From the NCBI GenBank assembly GCA_030526195.1, contig JAUNDG010000024.1:1-40265 (forward strand): 40,265 bases of DNA, written 5' to 3'. This document shows positions 28,660-36,346 of the stretch, in pieces. The notes beneath the pieces were generated by a model that was not told the origin of the DNA, did not search any database, and saw nothing but the letters and a program-made list of their open reading frames with translations. The number at the start of each line of letters is the position of its first letter. Position 1 is the first letter of the stretch. Made by a program: the position numbers and the translations under genes. The stretch is from Lachnospiraceae bacterium (lineage in GTDB: Bacteria; Bacillota; Clostridia; Lachnospirales; Lachnospiraceae).

Positions 28660-29877
28660 ATGAGTGTCAACGATTTGAAAACAAGAAAGATCCTGGCTTT
28701 GATCGGCGCCTGTCTCTTTCAGTGCGCCATGATCGGGATCCTTTCCAATAGTAATGGTGTGTTTATGGCGGCGATCCGGGAAGCGGAGGGGATCTCCATG
28801 ACCCAGGTGTCCGCCAACTCCTCGATCCGTTCAGTATCGGGGGCCCTTGTGGCCACCGCCTGCACAGCTCTGTTTTATAAGGCTGACAAGAAAAAGGTGA
28901 TGGTGGGTGCCATCGGCGTGGTGGTGCTGGGCTTTCTGCTTATGCTGATCGGCACCGATAACATGCTCTGGTATGTGGCTGCCTTCTGCGGCTTTCCGAT
29001 TAACTCCATCGGCATTCTGGCTGTTCCCTATGCCATGCAAAAATGGTTCCCGGACCGCTCAGGTACCGCAGCGGGGATCGCCATGGCCTTCAGCGGCATC
29101 GTCGGCGCCATTTTTAACCCGGTGGCGGCCAGCCTTTGCACATCAATGGGGTGGCGCTGGGCCATCATCATTTTCTGTATCCTGACCGTGATTTTTGCCG
29201 GTATGGGCCTTTTCCTTCTCTTTGGTCTCGGGAAACCGCCGGTGGCACAGACTAAAGAAGCGGCCAAGGTTGAAACCGAGGGTGTTGACGCGCCGATCCG
29301 GCTCAGATTTGCGTTGGTGACCGGCATGACATTGTTCAGTGCGGCATCCATTATGCTGGGTTACATGAGCATCCACATGGAACAGTTGGGCTATTCTCTG
29401 GCTACGGGGGCTTTTGTGGCTTCCTGTATCATGTGTGGTAATGTCAGCGGCAAGCTGCTTTGCGGCTGGCTGTCCGATCAGGTCGGGGCCTGGAAAACCA
29501 TGGCTGTGTCCGCCGGTGCCACAGGCATCGGCAGCACGGTGCTGGGGCTCGGCATCGGGTCAGAGTCCGTCATGTATGGCGCCGCATTCCTCTTTGGCAT
29601 GGCTTTCTATGCCTTAACCATTGCCATTCCGAAATGCTGCGGTGCGGCTTACGGCACACAGCTGGCCAAAAAATACACCGGTATGCACATCACCATCAGC
29701 ACCGGTGTGGGGGCGGTGTTAGCCTTTGCGGCGGGCCCGATCTTCGATGCTGTCGGCAGCTTTAAATTGATTTTCCTTATTATTTCCGCTTTGTGCGTTC
29801 TGGCTGTTGTATCGGCTCTGACGATGGAGATTGTCAGTAAGCGAGCTGAACGTGAACGCAAACCGGTCCCGGCATAA
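28660..29877 (+). CDS. MFS transporter (12-helix, OFA-like)
   Basis: This 405-residue integral membrane protein has about twelve hydrophobic helices. The cytoplasmic loop between helices 2 and 3 reads YKADKKKVMVGA and that between 8 and 9 GWLSDQVGAWKT, the paired MFS signature positions. AVPYAMQKWFPDRSGTAAGIAMAFSG resembles oxalate/formate-antiporter-type members. The substrate is unknown, perhaps an organic acid linked to the preceding operon, but a terminator separates them. The start at 28660 is uncertain: the ribosome site is weak and a TTG at 28609 is the other option. A small hairpin (TGAACCC/GGGTTCA, 28619-28641) precedes it. Ends in TAA. Confidence 0.85.
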   Translation: MSVNDLKTRKILALIGACLFQCAMIGILSNSNGVFMAAIREAEGISMTQVSANSSIRSVSGALVATACTALFYKADKKKVMVGAIGVVVLGFLLMLIGTDNMLWYVAAFCGFPINSIGILAVPYAMQKWFPDRSGTAAGIAMAFSGIVGAIFNPVAASLCTSMGWRWAIIIFCILTVIFAGMGLFLLFGLGKPPVAQTKEAAKVETEGVDAPIRLRFALVTGMTLFSAASIMLGYMSIHMEQLGYSLATGAFVASCIMCGNVSGKLLCGWLSDQVGAWKTMAVSAGATGIGSTVLGLGIGSESVMYGAAFLFGMAFYALTIAIPKCCGAAYGTQLAKKYTGMHITISTGVGAVLAFAAGPIFDAVGSFKLIFLIISALCVLAVVSALTMEIVSKRAERERKPVPA

Positions 29878-29927
29878 AAAAAGCTGAAAAACCGGTCTTA
29901 TTTCACCACGTATTTCCTCACTTCTTT

Positions 29928-29965
29928 AAACTGCCGTCAGTTTCACCACTGACGGCGGTTTTTTC
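29928..29965 (+). terminator. terminator of the MFS gene
   Basis: AAACTGCCGTCAGT (29928-29941) and ACTGACGGCGGTTT (29948-29961) pair over 14 positions with one G-U, followed by TTTT. Confidence 0.88.
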
Positions 29966-30102
29966 TTGCTTTGATTGTTGAGATTTGTCTTTGTTTATCG
30001 GGGATTCCGTAGAACTTATGGTCTAATTGCCTGATAAAAGCAAAAAAACAGGGAGTTTTTTTGCCATATCTGTAAAAGATGATAATCCAAAGATAAATTG
30101 TA

Positions 30103-30111
30103 TGGTATGAT
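30103..30111 (+). promoter_or_regulatory. extended -10 of the third kinase gene
   Basis: TGG-TATGAT (30103-30111) is an extended -10 without a clear -35. From 29966 to 30100 nothing else was recognised. Confidence 0.35.
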
Positions 30112-30122
30112 AGATGAAATGG

Positions 30123-30181
30123 AACAGTATGCTTATTAACAACGTTATGATTCTAAAAAATGACCAACAGGTCATACTGTT
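30123..30181 (+). promoter_or_regulatory. leader inverted repeat before the third kinase gene
   Basis: AACAGTATG (30123-30131) and CATACTGTT (30173-30181) can pair, with an inner TGACC/GGTCA hairpin. The stem ends two bases before the ribosome site GGAGA at 30184, so it could affect translation start. Confidence 0.45.
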
Positions 30182-30196
30182 TTGGAGATAGTTGTC

Positions 30197-32317
30197 ATGA
30201 AGAAGAGAATTAACTTTTTTTCAATCATCATATTAGTATCACTCCTTATTTCCGCGGGTCTGATCATCTTTGCCGTTCAGAACAGTAAGCGCGTGACCAA
30301 TGACAATCGCCTGTATCTGACGGACAATACTGTCAAGATGGCGGAGGTGCTTGATAATGAGATTGTAAACGGTTATGACAACATCCGGATTCTGAGCGAA
30401 CTGGTCAGCAATTCCCTGACAGGGCCGGAGTTTGACATTGCCGATATCCAGCATCTCATCCAGAACTCCGTGTTTGACTTCATGGAGTTTGCCGATAAGG
30501 ATGGTATGGATCATAACATCACCGGCGGTGTCTCGGATGCCCGTGACCGCCAGTATTACCTGGATGCGAAGGCCGGCAACAGCGGGATGGAACTCATTTA
30601 TATTTCCCGTGCCACCCACGAGACATTGCTCATGTTCTACGCGCCGGTTTATTACGAAAATGAGTTTGTGGGCTCCCTGGTGGGTGTTTACCAGGCCGCC
30701 AACCGTATCACCAATCTGCTGACGGATAAGTTCTTTGGCGAGCCGGCCACCTCTTATCTGGCCGATAACACCGGTCGGATCATTGCCTGCAGTGACGGAT
30801 TTGATCCCCAGCAGGAGATGTATGTGACCGATCTGGCTAATGGCCATGCCGCCATGACAGCCGAACTGGAAAATGGCATGGCCACCGGTGAGATGACGGC
30901 TATCAATATTCCCGGCAATGACGTGGGCGGCTGTATCAACAAGCTCCCGAACAGTGGGTACTATATGGTCCGCATTTTCCCGCAGACCGCCAACGACAGC
31001 ATTGTGAAACGCTCCAATGTGCTGGTGTTTCAGTTGATGGCCCTCATTATCGTGATCGGGGCCGGATTCTTCATTTACCTCACCAAATTCTTCCGCAATA
31101 AGCAAAAAGAACTGGAGGAGGCCAAGGTCAGCGCCGAGGAGGCGATGTTTGAAGCGAAGGAAGCCAATGCGGCCAAAACATCCTTCCTCTTCAATATGTC
31201 CCACGATATCCGCACCCCGATGAATGCCATCATTGGCTTCCGGGATCTGCTGGAAAAGAACCAGGAGGATCCGGAGAAGCGACAGGATTATCTGGATAAG
31301 ATCAAGAATGCCAATGAGGTGCTCTTATCCATCATCAACAATGTGCTGGAAATGTCCCGCATCGAGCACGGCAAGATCGCGCTGGATGAAGTGGCCGGCA
31401 GCGCCGAGCAGTTTGACGACAGCATTTCCTCCATGTTCACGGAAATGATGGCTGAGAAGGGCATTACTTTTACGAAGGAAGTCTCCGTTGAGCATCAGTA
31501 TGTGTTCTGCGATCCCATTAAGATCCGGGATGTCTTCATCAACCTGCTGTCCAATGCCTACAAGTACACTAACCCGGGCGGCAGTGTCCACATCAAACTG
31601 GAGGAGATTCCCTGCGATAAAGAGGGTGAGGTCCTGTTCCGGACAACGGTAACGGATACCGGTATCGGTATGAGCGAGGACTTTCTGCCTCATGTCTTTG
31701 AGGAATTTGCCCGTGAGCAGAATACCACCGATGCCCGTATTGAGGGCACCGGCCTCGGGATGCCCATCGTGAAGCGCCTGGTCGACTTTATGAATGGTAC
31801 CATTGAGGTGACCAGTCAGAAGGGTGTGGGCACCACCTTTACCATCACGTTGCCCCATCGTCTGGCGGATAAATCCGATTATGTGGGCCAGCTCGACAAA
31901 TCCATCGATCCGGAGCTCTTCAAAGGGAAACGGATCCTGCTGGCAGAAGATAACGATCTCAATGCGGAAATCGCCACCGAGATCCTGTCAGAGGCCGGCT
32001 TTGTGGTGGAACGGGCCGCAGACGGCAAGATCTGCTGCGATATGCTGGCGGCTGCACCACCGCACCACTTTGATATCATCCTTATGGATATCCAGATGCC
32101 GAACATGAACGGCTACGATGCCGCCTCGGCTATCCGGGCCATGGAGGATCCGGAAAAGGCCTCCGTGCCGATCATAGCCGTCACCGCCAATGCCTTCGAA
32201 GAAGATAAGCGAGCGGCATTCAAATGCGGCATGAACGGCCACCTGTCAAAGCCCATCAATGTGAAAGGGGTTATGGAAACCATCGCCATGATCCTGCGGA
32301 AGAGAGAGCAGAATTAA
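30197..32317 (+). CDS. membrane hybrid histidine kinase with extracellular Cache-like sensor
   Basis: This 706-residue kinase has two membrane helices (about 7-27 and 278-297) flanking a dCache-like extracellular domain containing a DRQYYLDAK-type PDC motif and MFYAPVYYENEFVGSLVGVY. A short coiled coil leads to HisKA (His336 in SHDIRTPMNAI), an HATPase with LSNAYKYTNPGG, DTGIGM and GTGLGM, and a receiver with Asp631 in LMDIQMPNMNG. Residues after the sensor are about 60 percent like those of the kinase at 4.15 kb by eye. It likely senses a small extracellular molecule and passes phosphate to an unlinked partner. The ATG at 30197 follows GGAGA; a TTG 15 bases upstream is rejected. Ends in TAA. 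Confidence 0.9.
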   Translation: MKKRINFFSIIILVSLLISAGLIIFAVQNSKRVTNDNRLYLTDNTVKMAEVLDNEIVNGYDNIRILSELVSNSLTGPEFDIADIQHLIQNSVFDFMEFADKDGMDHNITGGVSDARDRQYYLDAKAGNSGMELIYISRATHETLLMFYAPVYYENEFVGSLVGVYQAANRITNLLTDKFFGEPATSYLADNTGRIIACSDGFDPQQEMYVTDLANGHAAMTAELENGMATGEMTAINIPGNDVGGCINKLPNSGYYMVRIFPQTANDSIVKRSNVLVFQLMALIIVIGAGFFIYLTKFFRNKQKELEEAKVSAEEAMFEAKEANAAKTSFLFNMSHDIRTPMNAIIGFRDLLEKNQEDPEKRQDYLDKIKNANEVLLSIINNVLEMSRIEHGKIALDEVAGSAEQFDDSISSMFTEMMAEKGITFTKEVSVEHQYVFCDPIKIRDVFINLLSNAYKYTNPGGSVHIKLEEIPCDKEGEVLFRTTVTDTGIGMSEDFLPHVFEEFAREQNTTDARIEGTGLGMPIVKRLVDFMNGTIEVTSQKGVGTTFTITLPHRLADKSDYVGQLDKSIDPELFKGKRILLAEDNDLNAEIATEILSEAGFVVERAADGKICCDMLAAAPPHHFDIILMDIQMPNMNGYDAASAIRAMEDPEKASVPIIAVTANAFEEDKRAAFKCGMNGHLSKPINVKGVMETIAMILRKREQN

Positions 32318-32429
32318 ATTTGATGCATCGGATCTCGGGACTTAACAAAGATCCCGATGCCCGACCGATTTTGAGGGATAATTTGGGCATCGGAACCCCA
32401 TACAAATCATGTATCCGATGCCATACATA

Positions 32430-32468
32430 AAAAATGCTGCCGTATCGCATGGATACGACAGCATTTTT
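32430..32468. terminator. bidirectional terminator between kinase and tryptophanase genes
   Basis: AAAAATGCTG-x-CGTATC pairs with GATACG-x-CAGCATTTTT around a 5-nt loop, giving T runs on both strands for the converging genes. The stretch 32326-32415 just upstream carries repeated GATGC/CCGATGCC words. Confidence 0.9.
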
Positions 32469-32499
32469 ATATGATAGAGATCTAATGGATACAACGTGA

Positions 32500-33948
32500 T
32501 TACTGATCTTCGCCGAAGTCTGCTTTGTAGGCGGCAGCCAGCTTGTCCGGCCAATCGCCGATCGGTTCCAGCTTACCGGTGAAGAAACGCAGAGTGGCCG
32601 GTTCGTGAACGAAGCGGAGACCGCCGATAAGATCACGGTGGTCATACAGCCACTTGACACGGTCGATGATGTATTCTGTCTGGGACAGGGTGAAGACACG
32701 ACGCGGGAAGGCGATACGCACCATTTCCACATTGGCCATACGTTCGGAGCCGTCCGGATTTCTTTCTTCTGACAGAGTACCACGTTCCATACCGCGGATA
32801 CCGCCGCAGATGTAAAGGGCACAGACCAGAGCGCCGGCCGGATACTGTTCCTGCGGAATGTGAGAACAGAAATCGCTGGCATAAAGGTGAGCGCCGAGGC
32901 CGCCGGCCGGTGTGATGACCGGGATGCCGTAAGCATCAAGAGCGTCAACACAATACTTGACGAACTGCGGGCCCTGAGAGATGACGTCGAAGTCCATGGA
33001 TTCTTCGAAACCGACTGTCATGGCTTCGATTTCACGAACGGACATACCGCCGTAGGTCAGGAAGCCTTCGAACATCGGGATGAAGTCTTCCATTGAGTGG
33101 AACATATCTTCATCTCTGACAAGGATGGCACCGCCACGGGCAAAACCGAACTTACGGGCTGAGAAGTAAACCAGATCGAAGCAATCGGCCACCATTCTGG
33201 TGATCTCGCGGATGGTCTTATCCTTCATGGATTCATCGCGGGTCTTCAGGAAGTACAGGTTGTCCTGCAGAAGAGAAGCATCGAGAACTGTCAGGATGCC
33301 GTATTTTTTAGCGATATCGGTGGCAGCCTTGAAGTTGCCGTAGGAGACCGGCTGACCGCCGATCAGGTTGGTGCCGGCTTCCATACGCAGGAAAGCGACA
33401 TTTTCCGGTGTTTCCTTGATGATGCAGTCTTCCAGTTTTTTCAGGTCGATGTCGCCCTTGAAGGGAAGGTCGCTCTTGGCAACCAGACCGGCATCGCTGA
33501 CCAGCTCTTCAACATGGCCGCCCACACGGGTGATGTGAGCCTTGGCTGTGGTGAAGTGGTAGTTCATGATAACGCAGTTGCCCGGTTTGACAAAGCGTTC
33601 AGCCAGGATATTTTCGCAGGCACGGCCCTGATGAGCCGGCAGAACGTAATTGATGCCGAAGATTTCCTGCAGCTTCTTTTCCATACGGAAGAAGGATTCG
33701 CTGCCGGCATAAGCATCGTCAGCCTGAAGCATGGCAGCTTCCATGCGGTCGCTCATGGCGTTAACGCCGGAGTCGGTCAGACCATCCAGGAAAATGTCTC
33801 TGTTGCGCAGCTGGAATGTGTTGAAGCCGGCTTCTTTCATTCTGGCCAGACGTTCGTCAACGGGAAGCAGGTTCAGCTTCTGAACGATGCGGACTTTGTG
33901 CATTTCCATGGGGATCTGCTGCTGTTTGTAGAATTTAATTTCAGGCAT
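32500..33948 (-). CDS. tnaA: tryptophanase (beta-eliminating lyase)
   Basis: This 482-residue PLP enzyme cleaves tryptophan to indole, pyruvate and ammonia. Family signatures are LTDSGVNAMSD, DDAYAGSESF, PAHQGRACENIL, EAGTNLIGGQPVS and FSARKFGFARGGA, in which the Lys of SARK is the PLP-binding residue. A C-terminal VRIAFPRRVFTLSQ-x-EYIIDRV completes the match. PAHQGR favours tryptophanase over tyrosine phenol-lyase, which has PTHQGR. The sequence belongs to the diverged anaerobe branch, so another beta-elimination substrate is possible. The start at 33948 follows AGGAGA; an in-frame GTG 78 bases upstream is rejected. No tryptophan permease neighbours it. Ends in TAA. Confidence 0.85.
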   Translation of the reverse strand: MPEIKFYKQQQIPMEMHKVRIVQKLNLLPVDERLARMKEAGFNTFQLRNRDIFLDGLTDSGVNAMSDRMEAAMLQADDAYAGSESFFRMEKKLQEIFGINYVLPAHQGRACENILAERFVKPGNCVIMNYHFTTAKAHITRVGGHVEELVSDAGLVAKSDLPFKGDIDLKKLEDCIIKETPENVAFLRMEAGTNLIGGQPVSYGNFKAATDIAKKYGILTVLDASLLQDNLYFLKTRDESMKDKTIREITRMVADCFDLVYFSARKFGFARGGAILVRDEDMFHSMEDFIPMFEGFLTYGGMSVREIEAMTVGFEESMDFDVISQGPQFVKYCVDALDAYGIPVITPAGGLGAHLYASDFCSHIPQEQYPAGALVCALYICGGIRGMERGTLSEERNPDGSERMANVEMVRIAFPRRVFTLSQTEYIIDRVKWLYDHRDLIGGLRFVHEPATLRFFTGKLEPIGDWPDKLAAAYKADFGEDQ

Positions 33949-33984
33949 GATGTATCTCCTATACCAAGTATTATTTTGTGTAAA

Positions 33985-34094
33985 ATGATTTAATTTATTA
34001 AACTTTAATAGATTAAAGCACTCCACACGTGATACGATGAATCTTCATATTTTGCAACCATTTGGCACTGGATATAATATATAAGAAATGGTTG
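33985..34094. promoter_or_regulatory. AT-rich inverted repeats upstream of tryptophanase
   Basis: TTTAATnnATTAAA-type palindromes occupy about 33988-34017, and CAACCATTT (34055-34063) faces AAATGGTTG (34086-34094). They could be regulator sites for the minus-strand gene. No leader peptide of TnaC type with its own stop was found. Confidence 0.3.
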
Positions 34095-34173
34095 GAAAAG
34101 GTGGGCAGAATGCCGAAACCCGCCCCGGCGTACGGCACTCAGATGGCGCCTGGGTCGTGGTACTAAGCTGTCT

Positions 34174-34207
34174 ATTGTAAATGCATTTGCATGAGTAAAT
34201 TTACAAT
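34174..34207 (+). promoter_or_regulatory. BirA-like biotin operator
   Basis: ATTGTAAAT (34174-34182) and ATTTACAAT (34199-34207) are perfect 9-bp arms separated by 16 bp, matching the spaced TTGTAAAC/GTTTACAA-type sites bound by biotin-loaded BirA in Bacillota. It ends four bases before the bioY -35. Two more half-sites, GTTTACAAT (34232-34240) and ATTTACAAT (34252-34260), follow. Confidence 0.7.
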
Positions 34208-34211
34208 GTAC

Positions 34212-34240
34212 TTGACAATGGGGGGACTCTGGTTTACAAT
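34212..34240 (+). promoter_or_regulatory. bioY promoter
   Basis: TTGACA (34212-34217) and TACAAT (34235-34240) are 17 bp apart. The -10 is embedded in a BirA-like half-site, so repression by steric block is expected. Confidence 0.8.
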
Positions 34241-34290
34241 GCGATTTGCTGATTTACAATATGAACCGGAGACGACGGAGGCATTTATTA

Positions 34291-34851
34291 ATGAACGCAA
34301 AAACAAAAGTCTTAACACAGATCGCGCTGATAACAGCGGTGATATGTATTCTGGGGCCGCTGACACTGCCCATCGGGCCGGTGCCCATTTCATTGGCGCC
34401 GCTGGCGATTTTCCTCGGTGTTTATATCCTGGGCTGCGTGAAGGGCACGGTAGCGGTGCTGCTTTACCTGCTCATCGGTCTTATCGGTGTGCCGGTTTTT
34501 TCAAACTTCTCCGGTGGTGCCGGTAAGCTGTTTGGTCCCACCGGCGGTTATCTCATTGGTTATATCTTCACAGCGTTGGTGGCCGGTTTCATCGTGGAAC
34601 GGTTCTACCGCAATGTGATCCTTCAGGCCTTGGGCATGATCCTGGGTCTGGCTATCCTTTATCTTGTGGGCACTGTCTGGCTGGCCAATCAGGCCGGCAT
34701 GACATTGTCCGCGGCAGCAGCAGCGGGTGTGTGGCCCTTCGTGATCCTGGATCTTCTGAAGATCGCCGCCGCCATTTTGCTGGGACGCGCCGTCCGCGCT
34801 GGTCTCATCCGGGCAGGGCTCATTGAAACGAATCGCACACAAGCCGCGTGA
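34291..34851 (+). CDS. bioY: biotin ECF-transporter substrate-binding protein BioY
   Basis: This 186-residue membrane protein has six hydrophobic helices and is the S component that captures biotin. Signatures are TLPIGPVPISL near the N terminus (about 27-37), LLYLLIGLIGVPVFSNFSGG, and GPTGGYLIGYI. Energising EcfA/EcfT partners are not in the window and are presumably encoded elsewhere. The start at 34291 follows GGAGG (34277-34281). BirA-like operators upstream suggest repression by biotin. Ends in TGA, with a terminator at 34956-35012. Confidence 0.93.
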   Translation: MNAKTKVLTQIALITAVICILGPLTLPIGPVPISLAPLAIFLGVYILGCVKGTVAVLLYLLIGLIGVPVFSNFSGGAGKLFGPTGGYLIGYIFTALVAGFIVERFYRNVILQALGMILGLAILYLVGTVWLANQAGMTLSAAAAAGVWPFVILDLLKIAAAILLGRAVRAGLIRAGLIETNRTQAA

Positions 34852-34955
34852 TGAATGACAATGCGATGAATGGTGACGGGTGTCACACAGGCACACTCAG
34901 CCGAACAACACACGAGATGTGAGCGGCGAGAGGTTTCAATCCGACATAAAGACAT

Positions 34956-35012
34956 AAAACCGGACAGCGGTTCGGGAGACATAGCCATGTTTCCTGACCA
35001 TGTCCGGTTTTT
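34956..35012 (+). terminator. bioY terminator
   Basis: AAAACCGGACA (34956-34966) pairs perfectly with TGTCCGGTTTT (35001-35011), and T residues follow. The 34-nt loop is long. Confidence 0.7.
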
Positions 35013-35028
35013 CGTTGTCAGCAGACAT

Positions 35029-35073
35029 CCACCGCGTCAAAAATGCGGAGTCTTAAGCGGGGTTAAGCGGTGG
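35029..35073 (+). repeat. dispersed hairpin motif, copy 2
   Basis: Stem arms CCACCGC (35029-35035) and GCGGTGG (35067-35073) enclose the conserved core TCAAAAATGCGGAGTCTT (35037-35054) and AAGCGGGGTTAA. It belongs to the family at 38.02-38.08 and 39.40-39.46 kb. Confidence 0.55.
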
Positions 35074-35141
35074 CCATAGGGAGAATCGAGGGGCTCGGCG
35101 GGCCTCGCTGTGGCCTCAATTTTCGTCGTCAAGCACAATGG

Positions 35142-35171
35142 TTGCGCGGCCTTGTGTCTCAATGGTATAAT
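35142..35171 (+). promoter_or_regulatory. promoter of the glycosyltransferase pair
   Basis: TTGCGC (35142-35147) and an extended -10 TGG-TATAAT (35163-35171), 18-bp spacing. Confidence 0.6.
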
Positions 35172-35212
35172 TAATCGGTTTATCTATTACAACAACCACG
35201 AGGGGAATTTGC

Positions 35213-36346
35213 GTGAACAGATCAGTCATCGTGATGCCGTCCTATAACCCGGATGAGCATATGATCACATTTTTGCAGGCTTTGATCGCCGGCGGGGCCC
35301 GAAAGATCATTATTGTCAATGACGGCTCCGAAGCAGATCGCCTGCCATATTTCGAAGAGGCCGCCGCCTATCCGGAGGTGGACCTGCTCACCCATGAGGT
35401 CAACAAGGGGAAGGGGAGGGCTATCAAAACGGCCATTGCCCATTACCGGAGCATGGGTTATGAAAATGAGTTTCTCGGCCTCATCACGGCCGACGATGAC
35501 GGTCAGCATGCTCCCGCAGATGTTCAGAAAATGGCGGATGCCCTGGCGGAGCTTTATTCCTCATCCGGTGCGTCAACTCAGACAGCAACCGACAATGATA
35601 AAAATGACGACCGTCATCCTGACCGGACCATCATCCTGGGGGTCCGGGATTTTGGCGAAAATGTTCCGTTCCGCAGCCGTATCGGCAACACGCTGACCCG
35701 CAAGCTGTTCCACCTGTTTTACGGTGTGCCGGTGCAGGATACTCAGACCGGCCTGCGCGCTATCCCTAATGAACTCCTTGAGTTTTGCGAAAATGTCAGG
35801 GGCGAGCGTTACGAGTATGAAATGAATGTGCTGACGGAATCCGCGCTTCATAAGATTGCCCTGAAGCAGCTGGGCATCGCCACCATTTACATCGATAAAA
35901 ACAGTGCCAGCCGGTTCCATGTGGTGCGGGATTCCTGGAAGATCTACAAGGTCCTTTTTGGCCGATTCTTTAAATACGCCCTGTCCTCGTTAAGTTCCTG
36001 CCTCATTGATGTGGGCCTTTTCCAGCTGTTTATTATGCTGCTCAAGGATAAGGTGGGGCCGTACATTCTGACCGCCACCGTTCTGGCCAGAATCGTGTCT
36101 TCCTTCTATAATTATTCCATGAACCGCAAGGTGGTATTCGGCACCGGCAACGTGAAGAAGACCATTTTCCGGTATTATCTGCTGGCGGTTTGTCAGATGC
36201 TGGTGTCTGCCGGCCTGGTAACCGGTGCGAAACTGTTGCTGCCGGTGCTGCCGGAAAGCCTTATCAAGGTTGTGGTGGACACGCTGTTATTCTTCATCAG
36301 CTACCGGATTCAGCAGAACTTCATTTTCACGGAGAAACATGCCTGA
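35213..36346 (+). CDS. GT2 glycosyltransferase fused to GtrA membrane domain
   Basis: This 377-residue protein joins a cytoplasmic GT2 domain (about 1-235) to a GtrA-type module of four membrane helices (about 245-375). The GT2 part shows VIVMPSYNPDE, IIVNDGS, a TADDDGQHAP metal site (D-x-D type) and DTQTGLRA. A Ser/Thr/Asp-rich insertion lies at about 122-142. It probably transfers a sugar from a nucleotide donor to polyprenyl phosphate, with GtrA helping its flipping. Start GTG at 35213 follows GAGGGG. The next gene overlaps its end, implying a shared pathway. Ends in TGA. Confidence 0.88.
   Translation: MNRSVIVMPSYNPDEHMITFLQALIAGGARKIIIVNDGSEADRLPYFEEAAAYPEVDLLTHEVNKGKGRAIKTAIAHYRSMGYENEFLGLITADDDGQHAPADVQKMADALAELYSSSGASTQTATDNDKNDDRHPDRTIILGVRDFGENVPFRSRIGNTLTRKLFHLFYGVPVQDTQTGLRAIPNELLEFCENVRGERYEYEMNVLTESALHKIALKQLGIATIYIDKNSASRFHVVRDSWKIYKVLFGRFFKYALSSLSSCLIDVGLFQLFIMLLKDKVGPYILTATVLARIVSSFYNYSMNRKVVFGTGNVKKTIFRYYLLAVCQMLVSAGLVTGAKLLLPVLPESLIKVVVDTLLFFISYRIQQNFIFTEKHA

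Noticed and set aside
33949-34026. TnaC-like leader peptide upstream of tryptophanase
   Set aside because: The frame has a Trp codon but runs in frame into the tryptophanase gene without its own stop, and has no separate ribosome site.
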